Below, piece after piece: positions 1 to 7,406 of a stretch of 14,473 nt of DNA (position 1 is the stretch's first letter; each line of letters starts with the position of its first letter). A program made the position numbers and the translations under genes. The stretch is from Bacteroidaceae bacterium (GTDB lineage Bacteria; Bacteroidota; Bacteroidia; Bacteroidales; Bacteroidaceae), in assembly GCA_017633615.1 (NCBI GenBank), contig JAGBPB010000074.1, positions 1 to 14,473 on the forward strand, in the 5' to 3' direction. The notes beneath the pieces are model-generated. The model made no database searches. It was not told the origin of the DNA and saw nothing but the letters and a program-made list of their open reading frames with translations.

Positions 1-94
1 CCTCCGCAACCATTTTAACTACGGGTATTATGAGCTCAAGATATACCAAGAGAAAAACAAACTTATTAATCAACCATCTAAAACATTTACTACT

Positions 95-871
95 ATGAAG
101 TATGCACCTTCTATTGCATTTGAGGAGATGAGTGGTAGCGCAAAGGGCGTGACCGCAGCCAAGGCCAAGGGCCGCAAGTATCTCCGTAACCGCGGTTATG
201 GCAAGAAGACCACTACCGCCAGTCAGTCAACCGTTAAGGGTATCTTTAAGCAGCTCTCCCAGAGCTGGAAGAACCTGACCACTGCTCAGATCAGTGCCTG
301 GAACAACCTGGCTCAGAGTCAGGCCGGCCGCTCTATCCTGGGTAATGCCGCCAAGATATCCGGTCTGAACCTTTACCAGAGGCTCAACTTCTGGATTATT
401 CGCTGCGGCGGCAACGCTGTGGCTAATCCTCCTGCCCTGGTGGGTGTGGATGCTCCGGCTGCTTGCACTGTTCAGCTGACTGAGCAGGAGTTCAAGTTTG
501 GGCTTATCAGCATTCCTGAGAACGTGGCCAACCTGCGTCTGGTTATTGAGGCATCAGCTCCTACCAGCCGTGGTGTTAGCAACGCCTTTGACAAGGCAAG
601 TGCCTTTGCTGACCCGTTCAGCGTAGTGGCTGGGGCTATGGACATCAAGGCAGCTTACGATAACAAGTACGGAGCTCCCAGTGCTGGCCGCACTAAGATT
701 TTCCTCCGTTACTTCTTTGTGAACGCTGTAACCGGTGAGAAGTCTGCCGATATCCTCCGCGAGGTGGAGCTGGGTCAGACTAATGATCCTTTCAACGAGG
801 GCCAGCAGAACCTTGGTGGCGGCGGTAACAACGGTGGCGGCAATCCCGGCGATGTTAACGACGAAGGTTAA
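95..871 (+). CDS. Hypothetical protein, unassigned paralogous family (member A)
   Basis: I do not recognise a named function. The 258-residue protein is a full-length relative of the first ~230 residues of the next gene. Shared features are an N-terminus PSIAFxxMSGSAKGVTA, a basic stretch, QSWKNLxxxQIxAWNxxAxSQ near residues 55-75, NLYxRLNFWxxRCGG near 92-106 and FLRYFxVNxxTGEKS near 204-218. The last ~30 residues are a Gly/Asn-rich tail (GGGGNNGGGN) that the neighbour lacks. There is no signal peptide or membrane segment, so it is probably cytoplasmic or exported by an unusual route. The ATG at 95 is chosen because it aligns exactly with the start of member B, and both are preceded by TACTAYT. 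The same reading frame is open from base 2 to 94, but nothing there resembles the family. The general layout recalls phage-like Bacteroidota DUF families (for example DUF6266), which is only a guess. Two more distant relatives lie on the minus strand in this window. Confidence 0.8.
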   Translation: MKYAPSIAFEEMSGSAKGVTAAKAKGRKYLRNRGYGKKTTTASQSTVKGIFKQLSQSWKNLTTAQISAWNNLAQSQAGRSILGNAAKISGLNLYQRLNFWIIRCGGNAVANPPALVGVDAPAACTVQLTEQEFKFGLISIPENVANLRLVIEASAPTSRGVSNAFDKASAFADPFSVVAGAMDIKAAYDNKYGAPSAGRTKIFLRYFFVNAVTGEKSADILREVELGQTNDPFNEGQQNLGGGGNNGGGNPGDVNDEG

Positions 872-911
872 CCCTCCACGTGAATCAACACAGTAACCCT
901 TTAGGGGAAAG

Positions 912-951
912 TCCTCGGCAGAGATGAGTCCCTGCCGGGGATTTTTGTTTT
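912..951 (+). terminator. Rho-independent terminator between the two family genes
   Basis: CCTCGGCAG (913-921) pairs with CTGCCGGGG (932-940) through a 9-bp GC-rich stem with one U-G wobble and a 10-nt loop. It is followed by ATTTTTGTTTT. It lies 40 bases after the stop of the first family gene and about 20 bases before the ATG of the second. The second gene would then depend on read-through or on a promoter overlapping the terminator; I see no good TAnnTTTG element there. Confidence 0.8.
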
Positions 952-970
952 ACTATTAATACGTACTATT

Positions 971-2779
971 ATGAGATACAAACCTTCTATTGCATTTGAC
1001 AGGATGTCGGGGTCTGCTAAGGGCGTGACGGCATCCAGTAACAAGGGTGCGATTTTTATTCGCACCCGGGGGCAAGGTACTAAGAAGCGTACCGCGGACC
1101 AGTCTGTAATAAAGAGCATATTCCGGCTACTTACCCAGAGCTGGAAGAATTTGAGTCCGGACCAGATCCAGGCTTGGAACCAGGCGGCCAAGAGTCAGAG
1201 CGGCCGCAGGGTTCTGGGGCAGAAGGCTCAGCTGACAGGTTCCAATTTGTATTTGAGATTGAATTTCTGGGTGGTGCGCTGCGGCGGGCAGCCGCTGAGC
1301 TTGCCGCCTACGCTGACGGGTATTGAGCAGCCGGCGGTGGCTGCGGCGGCTATTAGTAACGGCAGCTTCATGTTTCGACTGAACTCTGTTCCTGAACAGG
1401 CTGCAGGATTGAGACTGGTTATTATGGCAACCGGGCCGCAGACTGTGGGAACCGTAACGGGCGTGGGCCGCGGTTCTACTTTCTGTGAACCGCTGGTACC
1501 TACGGCTGGAGCGGTGAACTTGCTTCAGCAGTATGCAGCCAAGTTTGGGATGCCTAATGCGGGAAAACCAAAGGTATTCCTTAGATACTTCTATGTGAAT
1601 CCTACTACTGGAGAGAAGAGCGGCGAGCAGCTTATCAATGCGTTCTACTCTGTTACGGAGCCGGTGAAGTACAGACTGGATATGAGCAATCCGGATCCTA
1701 CTATGGGAACTGTCTCACATCTGGGCGTTAATGAGTACAATGAGGGTAGCATTGTTGGCCTTCTTGCTAATCCTACCCAGAACTACACGTTCTTGCGCTG
1801 GAGTGACGGTAATACTGTGAACCCGCGTAACCTGATTATGGACAGGGATTATGTGCTACAGCCAGTGTTCGTGTATGACCAGCACTACAGGCTTACCGGT
1901 AATGTTAGCCCCACCTACCGTGGCCAGATAATCGGACGCGGTATGTACCGCCCGGGCGAGACTGCACATGTTGTAGCCGAGCCTTCTAATGGCTGGGAGT
2001 TTGACCATTGGGAGGACCAGCCGGATAACCACAATCCGGAGCGTGACGTGGTGATGAACAGCGATGTTTCACTCACTGCAGTATTTGTGGCCATACGCTC
2101 CACTTACGACCTGTATTGGAACGTGAACGTTTACGGATTTGGCGACGTAGAGAGTGAGGATGATGTTGACTGCGGTACCTTTGACCGTGGCGAAGAGGTT
2201 GTTATTACTGCAGTACCGGCAAACGAGAACTACGAGTTTGTGCGCTGGAGTGATGGCAACACGGCCAACCCGCGTACTCTGGTGGCCAACAGGGATTATG
2301 ATATCATAGCGGAGTTCAGGCACAAGACTGAGACGAAGCGGATATCAGTGGACACCTACTATGGTGAGACTACCGGTAGCGGAACGTATCACCTTGGTGA
2401 GCTGGTAGAGATATCTGTTACTCCGAATGAGGGATTCCATATGGTTCACTGGGATGATGATGACAATGAAACAGAGCTGGTGCGTAGGTTCTATGTGGAC
2501 CGCTACACGCCTAGGTACTTTGAGGCCATACTGGAGAGCGATGCGACCTATCACGTGCGGGCGGTTTGCGAGCCTGAAGAGGCTGGTACCGTAACGGGAT
2601 GCGTGGAGGCAGTCCACTATGAAGAGAGCGTGGAGCTGGATGTTACCCCGGCTGCAGGCTGGAAGATTGTGGGCTGGAGCGACGATCCTCACTATGATGG
2701 TGACCACAGGAACATTGACGTTTATGAGGATTTGGACCTGGTGGTTTATCTGGAGGAGATTGAGCCGGATGATGATTAG
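971..2779 (+). CDS. Family member B with five C-terminal InlB-like beta repeats
   Basis: A 602-residue protein in two parts. Residues 1-~230 are homologous to the preceding gene along its length (MSGSAKGVTA, QSWKNLSPDQIQAWN, NLYLRLNFWVVRCGG, VFLRYFYVNPTTGEKS). Residues ~234-598 are five tandem units of about 70 residues. Each has the pattern of the divergent InlB B-repeat / bacterial repeat family: a Gly-rich beta strand, then G(E)xVxxxxxPxxGxxFxxW, an acidic loop, and xxxVFV or AEF at the end. Such repeats usually make stalk-like surface adhesins, yet no signal peptide, lipobox, LPxTG or type IX sorting domain is visible. The C-terminus is acidic (EEIEPDDD). It is 99 bases downstream of member A, with a terminator between. 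Function unknown; a surface, virion or appendage component is an inference from the repeats. Confidence 0.85.
   Translation: MRYKPSIAFDRMSGSAKGVTASSNKGAIFIRTRGQGTKKRTADQSVIKSIFRLLTQSWKNLSPDQIQAWNQAAKSQSGRRVLGQKAQLTGSNLYLRLNFWVVRCGGQPLSLPPTLTGIEQPAVAAAAISNGSFMFRLNSVPEQAAGLRLVIMATGPQTVGTVTGVGRGSTFCEPLVPTAGAVNLLQQYAAKFGMPNAGKPKVFLRYFYVNPTTGEKSGEQLINAFYSVTEPVKYRLDMSNPDPTMGTVSHLGVNEYNEGSIVGLLANPTQNYTFLRWSDGNTVNPRNLIMDRDYVLQPVFVYDQHYRLTGNVSPTYRGQIIGRGMYRPGETAHVVAEPSNGWEFDHWEDQPDNHNPERDVVMNSDVSLTAVFVAIRSTYDLYWNVNVYGFGDVESEDDVDCGTFDRGEEVVITAVPANENYEFVRWSDGNTANPRTLVANRDYDIIAEFRHKTETKRISVDTYYGETTGSGTYHLGELVEISVTPNEGFHMVHWDDDDNETELVRRFYVDRYTPRYFEAILESDATYHVRAVCEPEEAGTVTGCVEAVHYEESVELDVTPAAGWKIVGWSDDPHYDGDHRNIDVYEDLDLVVYLEEIEPDDD
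1670..2764 (+). repeat. Five tandem InlB-like repeats inside member B
   Basis: Protein repeats at about residues 234-301, 305-375, 377-453, 455-525 and 525-598. Repeats 1 and 3 are the closest pair: RWSDGNTVNPRNLIMDRDY against RWSDGNTANPRTLVANRDY, with visible DNA similarity. Repeat 2 (FDHWEDQPDN), repeat 4 (MVHWDDDDNE) and repeat 5 (IVGWSDDPHY) have diverged, but all keep the Trp followed by an acidic turn. Confidence 0.8.
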
Positions 2780-2801
2780 AATTTTATTCTTGTTAATATG
2801 G

Positions 2802-2840
2802 AAACTGCCGGTGTCCTGTTGGGGCACTGGCAGTTTTGTT
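2802..2840 (+). terminator. Rho-independent terminator after member B
   Basis: AAACTGCCGGTGTCC (2802-2816) pairs with GGGCACTGGCAGTTT (2822-2836) in a long stem that is complete if G-U wobbles are allowed, with a very short loop. It is followed by TTTTGTT. It starts 22 bases after the stop of member B and separates this gene from the BlaI operon. Confidence 0.75.
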
Positions 2841-2948
2841 GATACGCGGAGAGATTTATTATCTGTTCTTTTTTAAGGTATTATACCATAAGATCTGCCT
2901 AGTAGAAAATCATTATTAATGCAGTTAGCATTTATTAACTAAATAAAC

Positions 2949-3001
2949 CGTTGAGTAACTATTTTAATAGTTATATTTGAATCGTCAATAGTTACACAAC
3001 G
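2949..3001 (+). promoter_or_regulatory. Candidate BlaI-type operator: triple AATAGTTA motif
   Basis: The octamer AATAGTTA occurs three times just upstream of the repressor gene: inverted at 2956-2963, direct at 2966-2973 and direct at 2987-2994. The first two form the palindrome TAACTAT-TTTA-ATAGTTA (2956-2973). The outer ones form a longer inverted repeat, CGTTGAGTAACTATT (2949-2963) against AATAGTTACACAACG (2987-3001), with a single mismatch. I found no further copy of the octamer in the window. Its position over the candidate -7 element suits repression. Binding by the adjacent repressor is inferred. Confidence 0.6.
2950..2979 (+). promoter_or_regulatory. Candidate Bacteroidota promoter for the BlaI-M56 operon
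   Basis: TATATTTG at 2972-2979 matches the Bacteroidota -7 consensus TAnnTTTG exactly. A weaker -33 match, GTTG, is at 2950-2953, 18 bases upstream. Transcription would start near 2986, giving a leader of about 20 bases before the ATG at 3005. The palindrome at 2956-2973 sits between the two boxes. Confidence 0.5.
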
Positions 3002-3004
3002 ATT

Positions 3005-3382
3005 ATGAGTAAGACAGAAATAACAAAACTGAGTGAAAAGAAGGAGGTCATAATGAACCACTTCTGGGATAAAGGAGCACTGTTTGTACGTGAACTCCGC
3101 GAGCTCTATCCCGAGCCCAAGCCCCATTTCAATACGCTCTCCACACAGGTACGTGAGCTGGAGACTGAAGGTTTCCTGGACCACAAGGCATACGGTCCCA
3201 CCTATCAGTACTTCCCCATCGTGAAGCGTGATGAGTACAGCCGGTTCTCCATGGGCGGATTCATAGGCAATTACTTTGGCTCATACCTGAATGCGGTATC
3301 GGCATTCGTAGGTGACGGCAAGGTTTCCATTGATGAACTGAAAGAACTTATTGAACACTTGGAGAACAGTCAGAACAAATAA
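3005..3382 (+). CDS. BlaI/MecI/CopY-family transcriptional repressor
   Basis: The 125-residue product has the size and order of BlaI/MecI winged-helix repressors: an N-terminal LSEKKEVIMNHFWDKG helix, then FVRELRELYPEPKPHFNTLST, then the recognition helix and wing VRELETEGFLDHKAYGPTYQYFP. The C-terminal dimerisation part follows (NYFGSYLNAVSAFVGDGK, then an amphipathic helix DELKELIEHLEN). In the classical system the repressor dimer binds inverted repeats over its own promoter and is inactivated when the partner M56 sensor is activated. The partner gene starts 13 bases downstream, and a matching inverted-repeat array lies upstream. Start at 3005: first ATG after the promoter, and it gives the usual N-terminus. 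The family assignment is firm; the signal is unknown, and beta-lactam resistance should not be assumed because no beta-lactamase gene is present. Confidence 0.92.
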   Translation: MSKTEITKLSEKKEVIMNHFWDKGALFVRELRELYPEPKPHFNTLSTQVRELETEGFLDHKAYGPTYQYFPIVKRDEYSRFSMGGFIGNYFGSYLNAVSAFVGDGKVSIDELKELIEHLENSQNK

Positions 3383-3395
3383 TTCCAGTGTAATT

Positions 3396-5186
3396 ATGAT
3401 GACGTTTCTTACATACCAGCTTAAGGTTGCGGTCATAATGGCCGTGTTCTACATATTCTACCGTCTGTTCCTGAGCAAGGATGCATGGCACAGACTCAAC
3501 AGGATTGTTCTCTTGAGTACGGCTTTGCTGTCATTTCTCCTCCCTGTTTGCATTATTACAATCCACAAGACTGAGGTCATACACATAGCCAATACCCTTG
3601 AGCCGTTAACCTTTCACGGTACAGCAGAGGTTACCCAATCCTTTGTTCCATGGTGGCATGTAGCATTGACATCAGTTTATTTGGTAGGCGTAGCCTTTGT
3701 CTTGTTCAGGATTGCAGCATCAATCCTGCGCGTACGCAGTATAATAAGGAACGCACGTAAGGAGGTTATGGCCGATGGCACCGTGGTCTATATCATGCCC
3801 GGCAATGCAGCATCATTCAGTTGGATGGGACACATTGTAATATCTGAGGCTGACTGGAACAACAACGAAAGCGCAATCATCAGGCACGAGAAAGCCCATG
3901 TGGCACTACGCCACTCAATCGACGTACTTATTACCGATCTTATAGCCGCCCTGCAGTGGTTCAACCCCGCCATCTGGATGTTGCGCATAGACCTGCGTGC
4001 CGTCCATGAATACGAGGCCGATGACACTGTATTGCGTGACGGCACCGACTTACGCAGTTATCAGTATCTGCTCATTAGCAAAGCGGCCGCAATGAACGGA
4101 TATACAATAGCTAATAACTTTAATCACAGTATTTTAAAAAACCGAATTTTTATGATGGAAAAGGAAACATCAACCAGAAGGAGTCTGCTTAGAGCACTCT
4201 ATCTTCTCCCCTTGGTTTGCATTTCATTGGCACTCAATGCTCAAACTAAGATCAACTACGTGTACAATGACAACCAGGCGGACCAAAGCCCCAAAGTTAC
4301 AGTCATCAAGGCCACTCTCAATCAAGACTCACTGGAGTTTACTGGAACGGCCGTCTACGATCTTATCAAATCTTTACCTGGAGTACAGTTTGATGAGGAT
4401 GCCAACATTACCGTCAACGGTAAGCCTGTTTCAAAAGTGCTGATGGACGGAAAGACTGTATATGAAAATAAAGACTCCAGAATCCCTGATCATACCATTC
4501 GTATGAATTATACCAAAGATAAGGAGTATGTATCTTATACCGATACGATATATAGCACGATCTCCGACGGCAGGAAGAGTATGTCCATAAGCAGTGGTAT
4601 GTTTAAAACCGATGCCAATGACCCGAGACTTAATGACGTTGCAAAAGTGAATATCAGTCTCTCCCTTTCTGATGACGCGAATATCGAAGAAGAGATACGA
4701 AAACTCCCCGGTGTAGAAATTGATGATGACAGTAGCATAACAGTCAACGGCAAACCGGTTTCAAAGGTTCTTGTAAACGGAGAGTCATATTCTCCTAATT
4801 TTGTTAATGACAAAGTTTCATATGACACAGTCATGGAAAAAGAAGAGTCAAGTATAGGCCTTTGGGATAAATCAATTCACGTTGACTATTACAAAAAATG
4901 TCTTACAGCGATAGGAATCACTGATGATATCTATTCATTGATTGTTGTACCATCAGGAGGAGGACGTGTTGCTGAAATTAAGTTAGGAACAAAAGATGAA
5001 GCTATTAAGGCAATTGAGAATATGATTTCATCATACAAGACAGGTAACACACTTGAAATTGATGGATATACAATAAATGGCATTAAAGGAAAAGTATATT
5101 CCATATCTCATACAGGGCCACTAGAAAGGGCAATCTCTGGCAGCAACTATATATTCAGGATTAAGGGATTAAAGAAAGTTCTGTAA
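3396..5186 (+). CDS. M56 (BlaR1-type) membrane metallopeptidase with duplicated plug-like motif
   Basis: About 596 residues from the ATG at 3396; an in-frame ATG at 3351 would lie inside the repressor gene and precede the usual M56 N-terminus. Membrane segments are near residues 9-26, 37-56, ~85-110 and ~263-282. The zinc motif HEKAH is at 164-168, followed by NPAIW and HEYEAD (204-209), which supplies the downstream Glu of the M56 site. After the fourth membrane segment comes a ~310-residue, presumably periplasmic, tail. Instead of a penicillin-binding sensor it contains two copies of LPGVxxDxDxxITVNGKPVSKVL (327-349 and 437-459), a motif seen in the plug region of Bacteroidota outer-membrane barrels. 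The last ~130 residues match nothing I know and look more AT-rich. The likely role is signal-dependent inactivation of the BlaI-type repressor encoded just upstream. Catalytic residues are present; the ligand is unknown. Confidence 0.88.
   Translation: MMTFLTYQLKVAVIMAVFYIFYRLFLSKDAWHRLNRIVLLSTALLSFLLPVCIITIHKTEVIHIANTLEPLTFHGTAEVTQSFVPWWHVALTSVYLVGVAFVLFRIAASILRVRSIIRNARKEVMADGTVVYIMPGNAASFSWMGHIVISEADWNNNESAIIRHEKAHVALRHSIDVLITDLIAALQWFNPAIWMLRIDLRAVHEYEADDTVLRDGTDLRSYQYLLISKAAAMNGYTIANNFNHSILKNRIFMMEKETSTRRSLLRALYLLPLVCISLALNAQTKINYVYNDNQADQSPKVTVIKATLNQDSLEFTGTAVYDLIKSLPGVQFDEDANITVNGKPVSKVLMDGKTVYENKDSRIPDHTIRMNYTKDKEYVSYTDTIYSTISDGRKSMSISSGMFKTDANDPRLNDVAKVNISLSLSDDANIEEEIRKLPGVEIDDDSSITVNGKPVSKVLVNGESYSPNFVNDKVSYDTVMEKEESSIGLWDKSIHVDYYKKCLTAIGITDDIYSLIVVPSGGGRVAEIKLGTKDEAIKAIENMISSYKTGNTLEIDGYTINGIKGKVYSISHTGPLERAISGSNYIFRIKGLKKVL
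4359..4781 (+). repeat. Two plug-like LPGV repeats within the M56 tail
   Basis: Copy 1 covers residues 322-352 (bases 4359-4451) and copy 2 residues 431-462 (bases 4686-4781). They share LPGV, an acidic triad, ITVNGKPVSKVL and a final (D/N)G. The spacing is 110 residues. DNA is similar but not identical, so this is not a very recent duplication. Confidence 0.8.
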
Positions 5187-5262
5187 TAAAACACAAGTCA
5201 AAGGGGGAAACGATCCAGATGTGTCAAAATACACCATATTAATCTTTTTATGTATAAAAAAG

Positions 5263-6306
5263 ATGAATAGGTTATCTCATAATTTGTCCCTTATTACCAT
5301 TGTATGCGGATTGTCAATAGTGTCTCTGACCAGTTGCAACGCAAATAAAAATGGAACTGATGATGTCATCATTACGGTTAATGACCCGGGTGAAAAAATA
5401 TTCCCTTTCAATGATTTTTTCCGGTTGGAAAAGAGGGTGTATGTAAGTGCCGAAGGCGAATACTTTTTGTCCGATATACATGATATACACGTTACTGAAA
5501 AATATGCTTTCATACTGGATTACAGTCAAAGTATATCTAAGATTGATCTGGAATCGGGCGAAATAGTATCCCAGTTGCATCAGCAGGGAAGAGGTCCGCA
5601 GGATTATCTGTATCCATTGGGTATATGCGGCGATGATAAGTATCTGTATCTTTTGGATGCCGGTAGCAATGTTCACATATATGACTTTGACCTTAAGCAT
5701 CAAGATAAAATCAGTCTGGACGGCATACCTTCACCCGCTTCTTTTTGCAAGATAAAAGAAGGTTATGTGTTTCTGAATTCATTTGAAAATGACAGTATCG
5801 GTAAGTTCATAATAACAGACGGAAGATGCAGACTTAAAGATTCTTATTTAAAGACACCGCGTGAAGATAGTCCTAGAGGCGTTGCATCGGCAACAATGTA
5901 TTTTACGCAAAAGTTTTTTATCCCAGACTCATACGGAAAGGTGCTTTGCCACAACTCAAAAGACGATGCAGTTTATCTGTATGATGGTAAGAATCTGGTA
6001 AAGAAATGCCAGTTCAAGCTTGACGAAGATTTATTAGGTACACCTGGCGTTTACATAAAACAGATATTTTCACCGAATGGAAACATCCTGGTCAACTATT
6101 TCACAAACGGCAAGGGAGATTACGCGTATTATGACAAAAACTGCAATCTTATCGCCCAAGGCATAGGCGGAGGAGAGCTTCCGTTCTTTCCCATTTGCCA
6201 AATAGGCAACAAACTTGTAACCGCATTTACCACCGATGATGAGGTAGGTGCCGAGTTGCCCGGCAAATCCATTCAGGCGCAGATTATAATTCACTGCGCC
6301 AAATAG
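5263..6306 (+). CDS. Six-bladed beta-propeller lipoprotein 1
   Basis: About 347 residues from the ATG at 5263. A GTG at 5221 in the same frame would add 14 residues ahead of a standard signal peptide, so I prefer 5263. Residues 1-24 form a lipoprotein signal peptide, with lipobox LTSC and the lipid-bearing Cys25. The mature part shows propeller repeats of the Bacteroidota 6-bladed beta-propeller / BF3164-like type: LSDIHDIHVTEKYAFILD, then QQGRGPQDYLYP (the family's GxGPxEY turn), then YLYLLDAGSNVHIYDFDL. It is probably anchored in the outer or inner membrane facing the periplasm, or on the surface. It begins 76 bases after the M56 gene on the same strand, so it is likely co-transcribed. Its partner and ligand cannot be read from sequence. 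Confidence 0.82.
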   Translation: MNRLSHNLSLITIVCGLSIVSLTSCNANKNGTDDVIITVNDPGEKIFPFNDFFRLEKRVYVSAEGEYFLSDIHDIHVTEKYAFILDYSQSISKIDLESGEIVSQLHQQGRGPQDYLYPLGICGDDKYLYLLDAGSNVHIYDFDLKHQDKISLDGIPSPASFCKIKEGYVFLNSFENDSIGKFIITDGRCRLKDSYLKTPREDSPRGVASATMYFTQKFFIPDSYGKVLCHNSKDDAVYLYDGKNLVKKCQFKLDEDLLGTPGVYIKQIFSPNGNILVNYFTNGKGDYAYYDKNCNLIAQGIGGGELPFFPICQIGNKLVTAFTTDDEVGAELPGKSIQAQIIIHCAK

Positions 6307-6335
6307 CATAAAGAAAAAACAAAGTTCAAGTTCTT

Positions 6336-7406
6336 ATGAGAAAATTTGTTTGTTATTTATTCCTTGCAGTTTTGCTGTCAGTTTATTCATGTGGCAATAA
6401 ACCCCAGTACATCATTCCTGAAGTTAAGGATATATCTTTTGCCGACCAGGAACGAGGGTTCGTAGAGCCTGTCAAGATGGATTATTGTCCCATGGGCGTC
6501 TTTGATATTATGTCATATGACAAATACCTGTTTTTCATCACCCAGAACAAAAGCGCATATCTCAGGGTCTACGACGTAGAAAAAGGTGCCGAGGTGGCTG
6601 CGCTGTGCCAGCAAGGTAGAGCAAACAACGAATTCAACTTCCCTATTTTCTTTAATTCCGAACAGGCATACACAGTTGACGGCGAGATTATGCTGCCCAT
6701 AAAGGATAACCAAAGCACATTAAAAGAAATAAATATAACAAAATCCCTAGATGAGCAGAAGACGGTCATCAACAGGACCGCTCCGTGTATCCAGAATACC
6801 AGCAGTCACCTTGCATTTGTTGACGATGACTTTTCAAGGACGTTTGTATCGGACCTGAAACTGTCATCGGCCGAACCGGCCCAACCTGTCAAGTTTTACA
6901 TACAGGGGGCCGATGAGCAGAAAACAGATGTTCCGGCTTTCCAGGATGTCATGAACGGAAGCGACCAGTTCGCCATTTGCAATTATTATTCAGGAGTCCT
7001 TATGAAACATCCAAGCAGGAACATAATGACTTATTCCATGGCGTATCTGAATTATGTACTGTTCTTTGACCTTGACACCGACAAGTCATTCGCCATTCAT
7101 CAGAATGGGGCCGAAACTTTTGATAAAGAGGTTACTGAAAATCCCAATCTACTCCATTTTGGCGATGCTACAGCATCAGATGATTACTATTTCACTTTCT
7201 ATTTCTATAACTGCAGGAGCAATCCAAACGCGGACTACGTATGTGAGGTTCTGGCATTTGATTGGGATGGCAATTACGTGGGCGGCTTTAAGACCAATAC
7301 TGCAATACACCGTATTGCTTACAATGAAAAGACCAAGTCATTGTACTGCGTCAATATTGGTGAAGAGTTGATGTATGCCATTCCAGTTAAGGAGTTTATA
7401 AAGTGA
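6336..7406 (+). CDS. Six-bladed beta-propeller / BF3164-like lipoprotein 2
   Basis: The 356-residue product starts with a short lipoprotein signal peptide, MRKFVCYLFLAVLLSVYSC, with Cys19 as the lipidation site. The mature part parallels the preceding lipoprotein: a PMGVFDIMSYDKYLFFIT blade, a YLRVYDVEKG strand and QQGRANNEFNFP in place of QQGRGPQDYLYP. The end (IHRIAYNEKTKSLYCVN) is the closing blade typical of TolB-like/BF3164 proteins. It follows lipoprotein 1 by 29 bases, so the two probably form a co-expressed, perhaps co-assembling, pair under the BlaI-type control region. Its last 11 bases overlap the 3' end of the convergent pseudogene. I see no separate terminator after it. Confidence 0.82.
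   Translation: MRKFVCYLFLAVLLSVYSCGNKPQYIIPEVKDISFADQERGFVEPVKMDYCPMGVFDIMSYDKYLFFITQNKSAYLRVYDVEKGAEVAALCQQGRANNEFNFPIFFNSEQAYTVDGEIMLPIKDNQSTLKEINITKSLDEQKTVINRTAPCIQNTSSHLAFVDDDFSRTFVSDLKLSSAEPAQPVKFYIQGADEQKTDVPAFQDVMNGSDQFAICNYYSGVLMKHPSRNIMTYSMAYLNYVLFFDLDTDKSFAIHQNGAETFDKEVTENPNLLHFGDATASDDYYFTFYFYNCRSNPNADYVCEVLAFDWDGNYVGGFKTNTAIHRIAYNEKTKSLYCVNIGEELMYAIPVKEFIK

Noticed and set aside
1..94. Tail of an upstream gene or extension of member A
   Set aside because: Two frames are open, but there is too little sequence to judge; alignment with member B fixes the start at 95, and no promoter or RNA structure is evident.
2345..2827. 160-codon minus-strand reading frame opposite the InlB repeats
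   Set aside because: It is antisense to strong repeat homology, its product is low in similarity to anything known, and it runs across the terminator hairpin; a compositional shadow.
3351..3395. Upstream in-frame ATG for the M56 gene, overlapping the repressor
   Set aside because: The 15 extra residues come from repressor codons read in another frame; the M56 family start fits ATG at 3396.
5187..5262. Small peptide gene (NVEALA-like) beside the propeller lipoproteins
   Set aside because: Such peptides can accompany these lipoproteins, but neither this gap nor 6307-6335 contains a suitable short reading frame.
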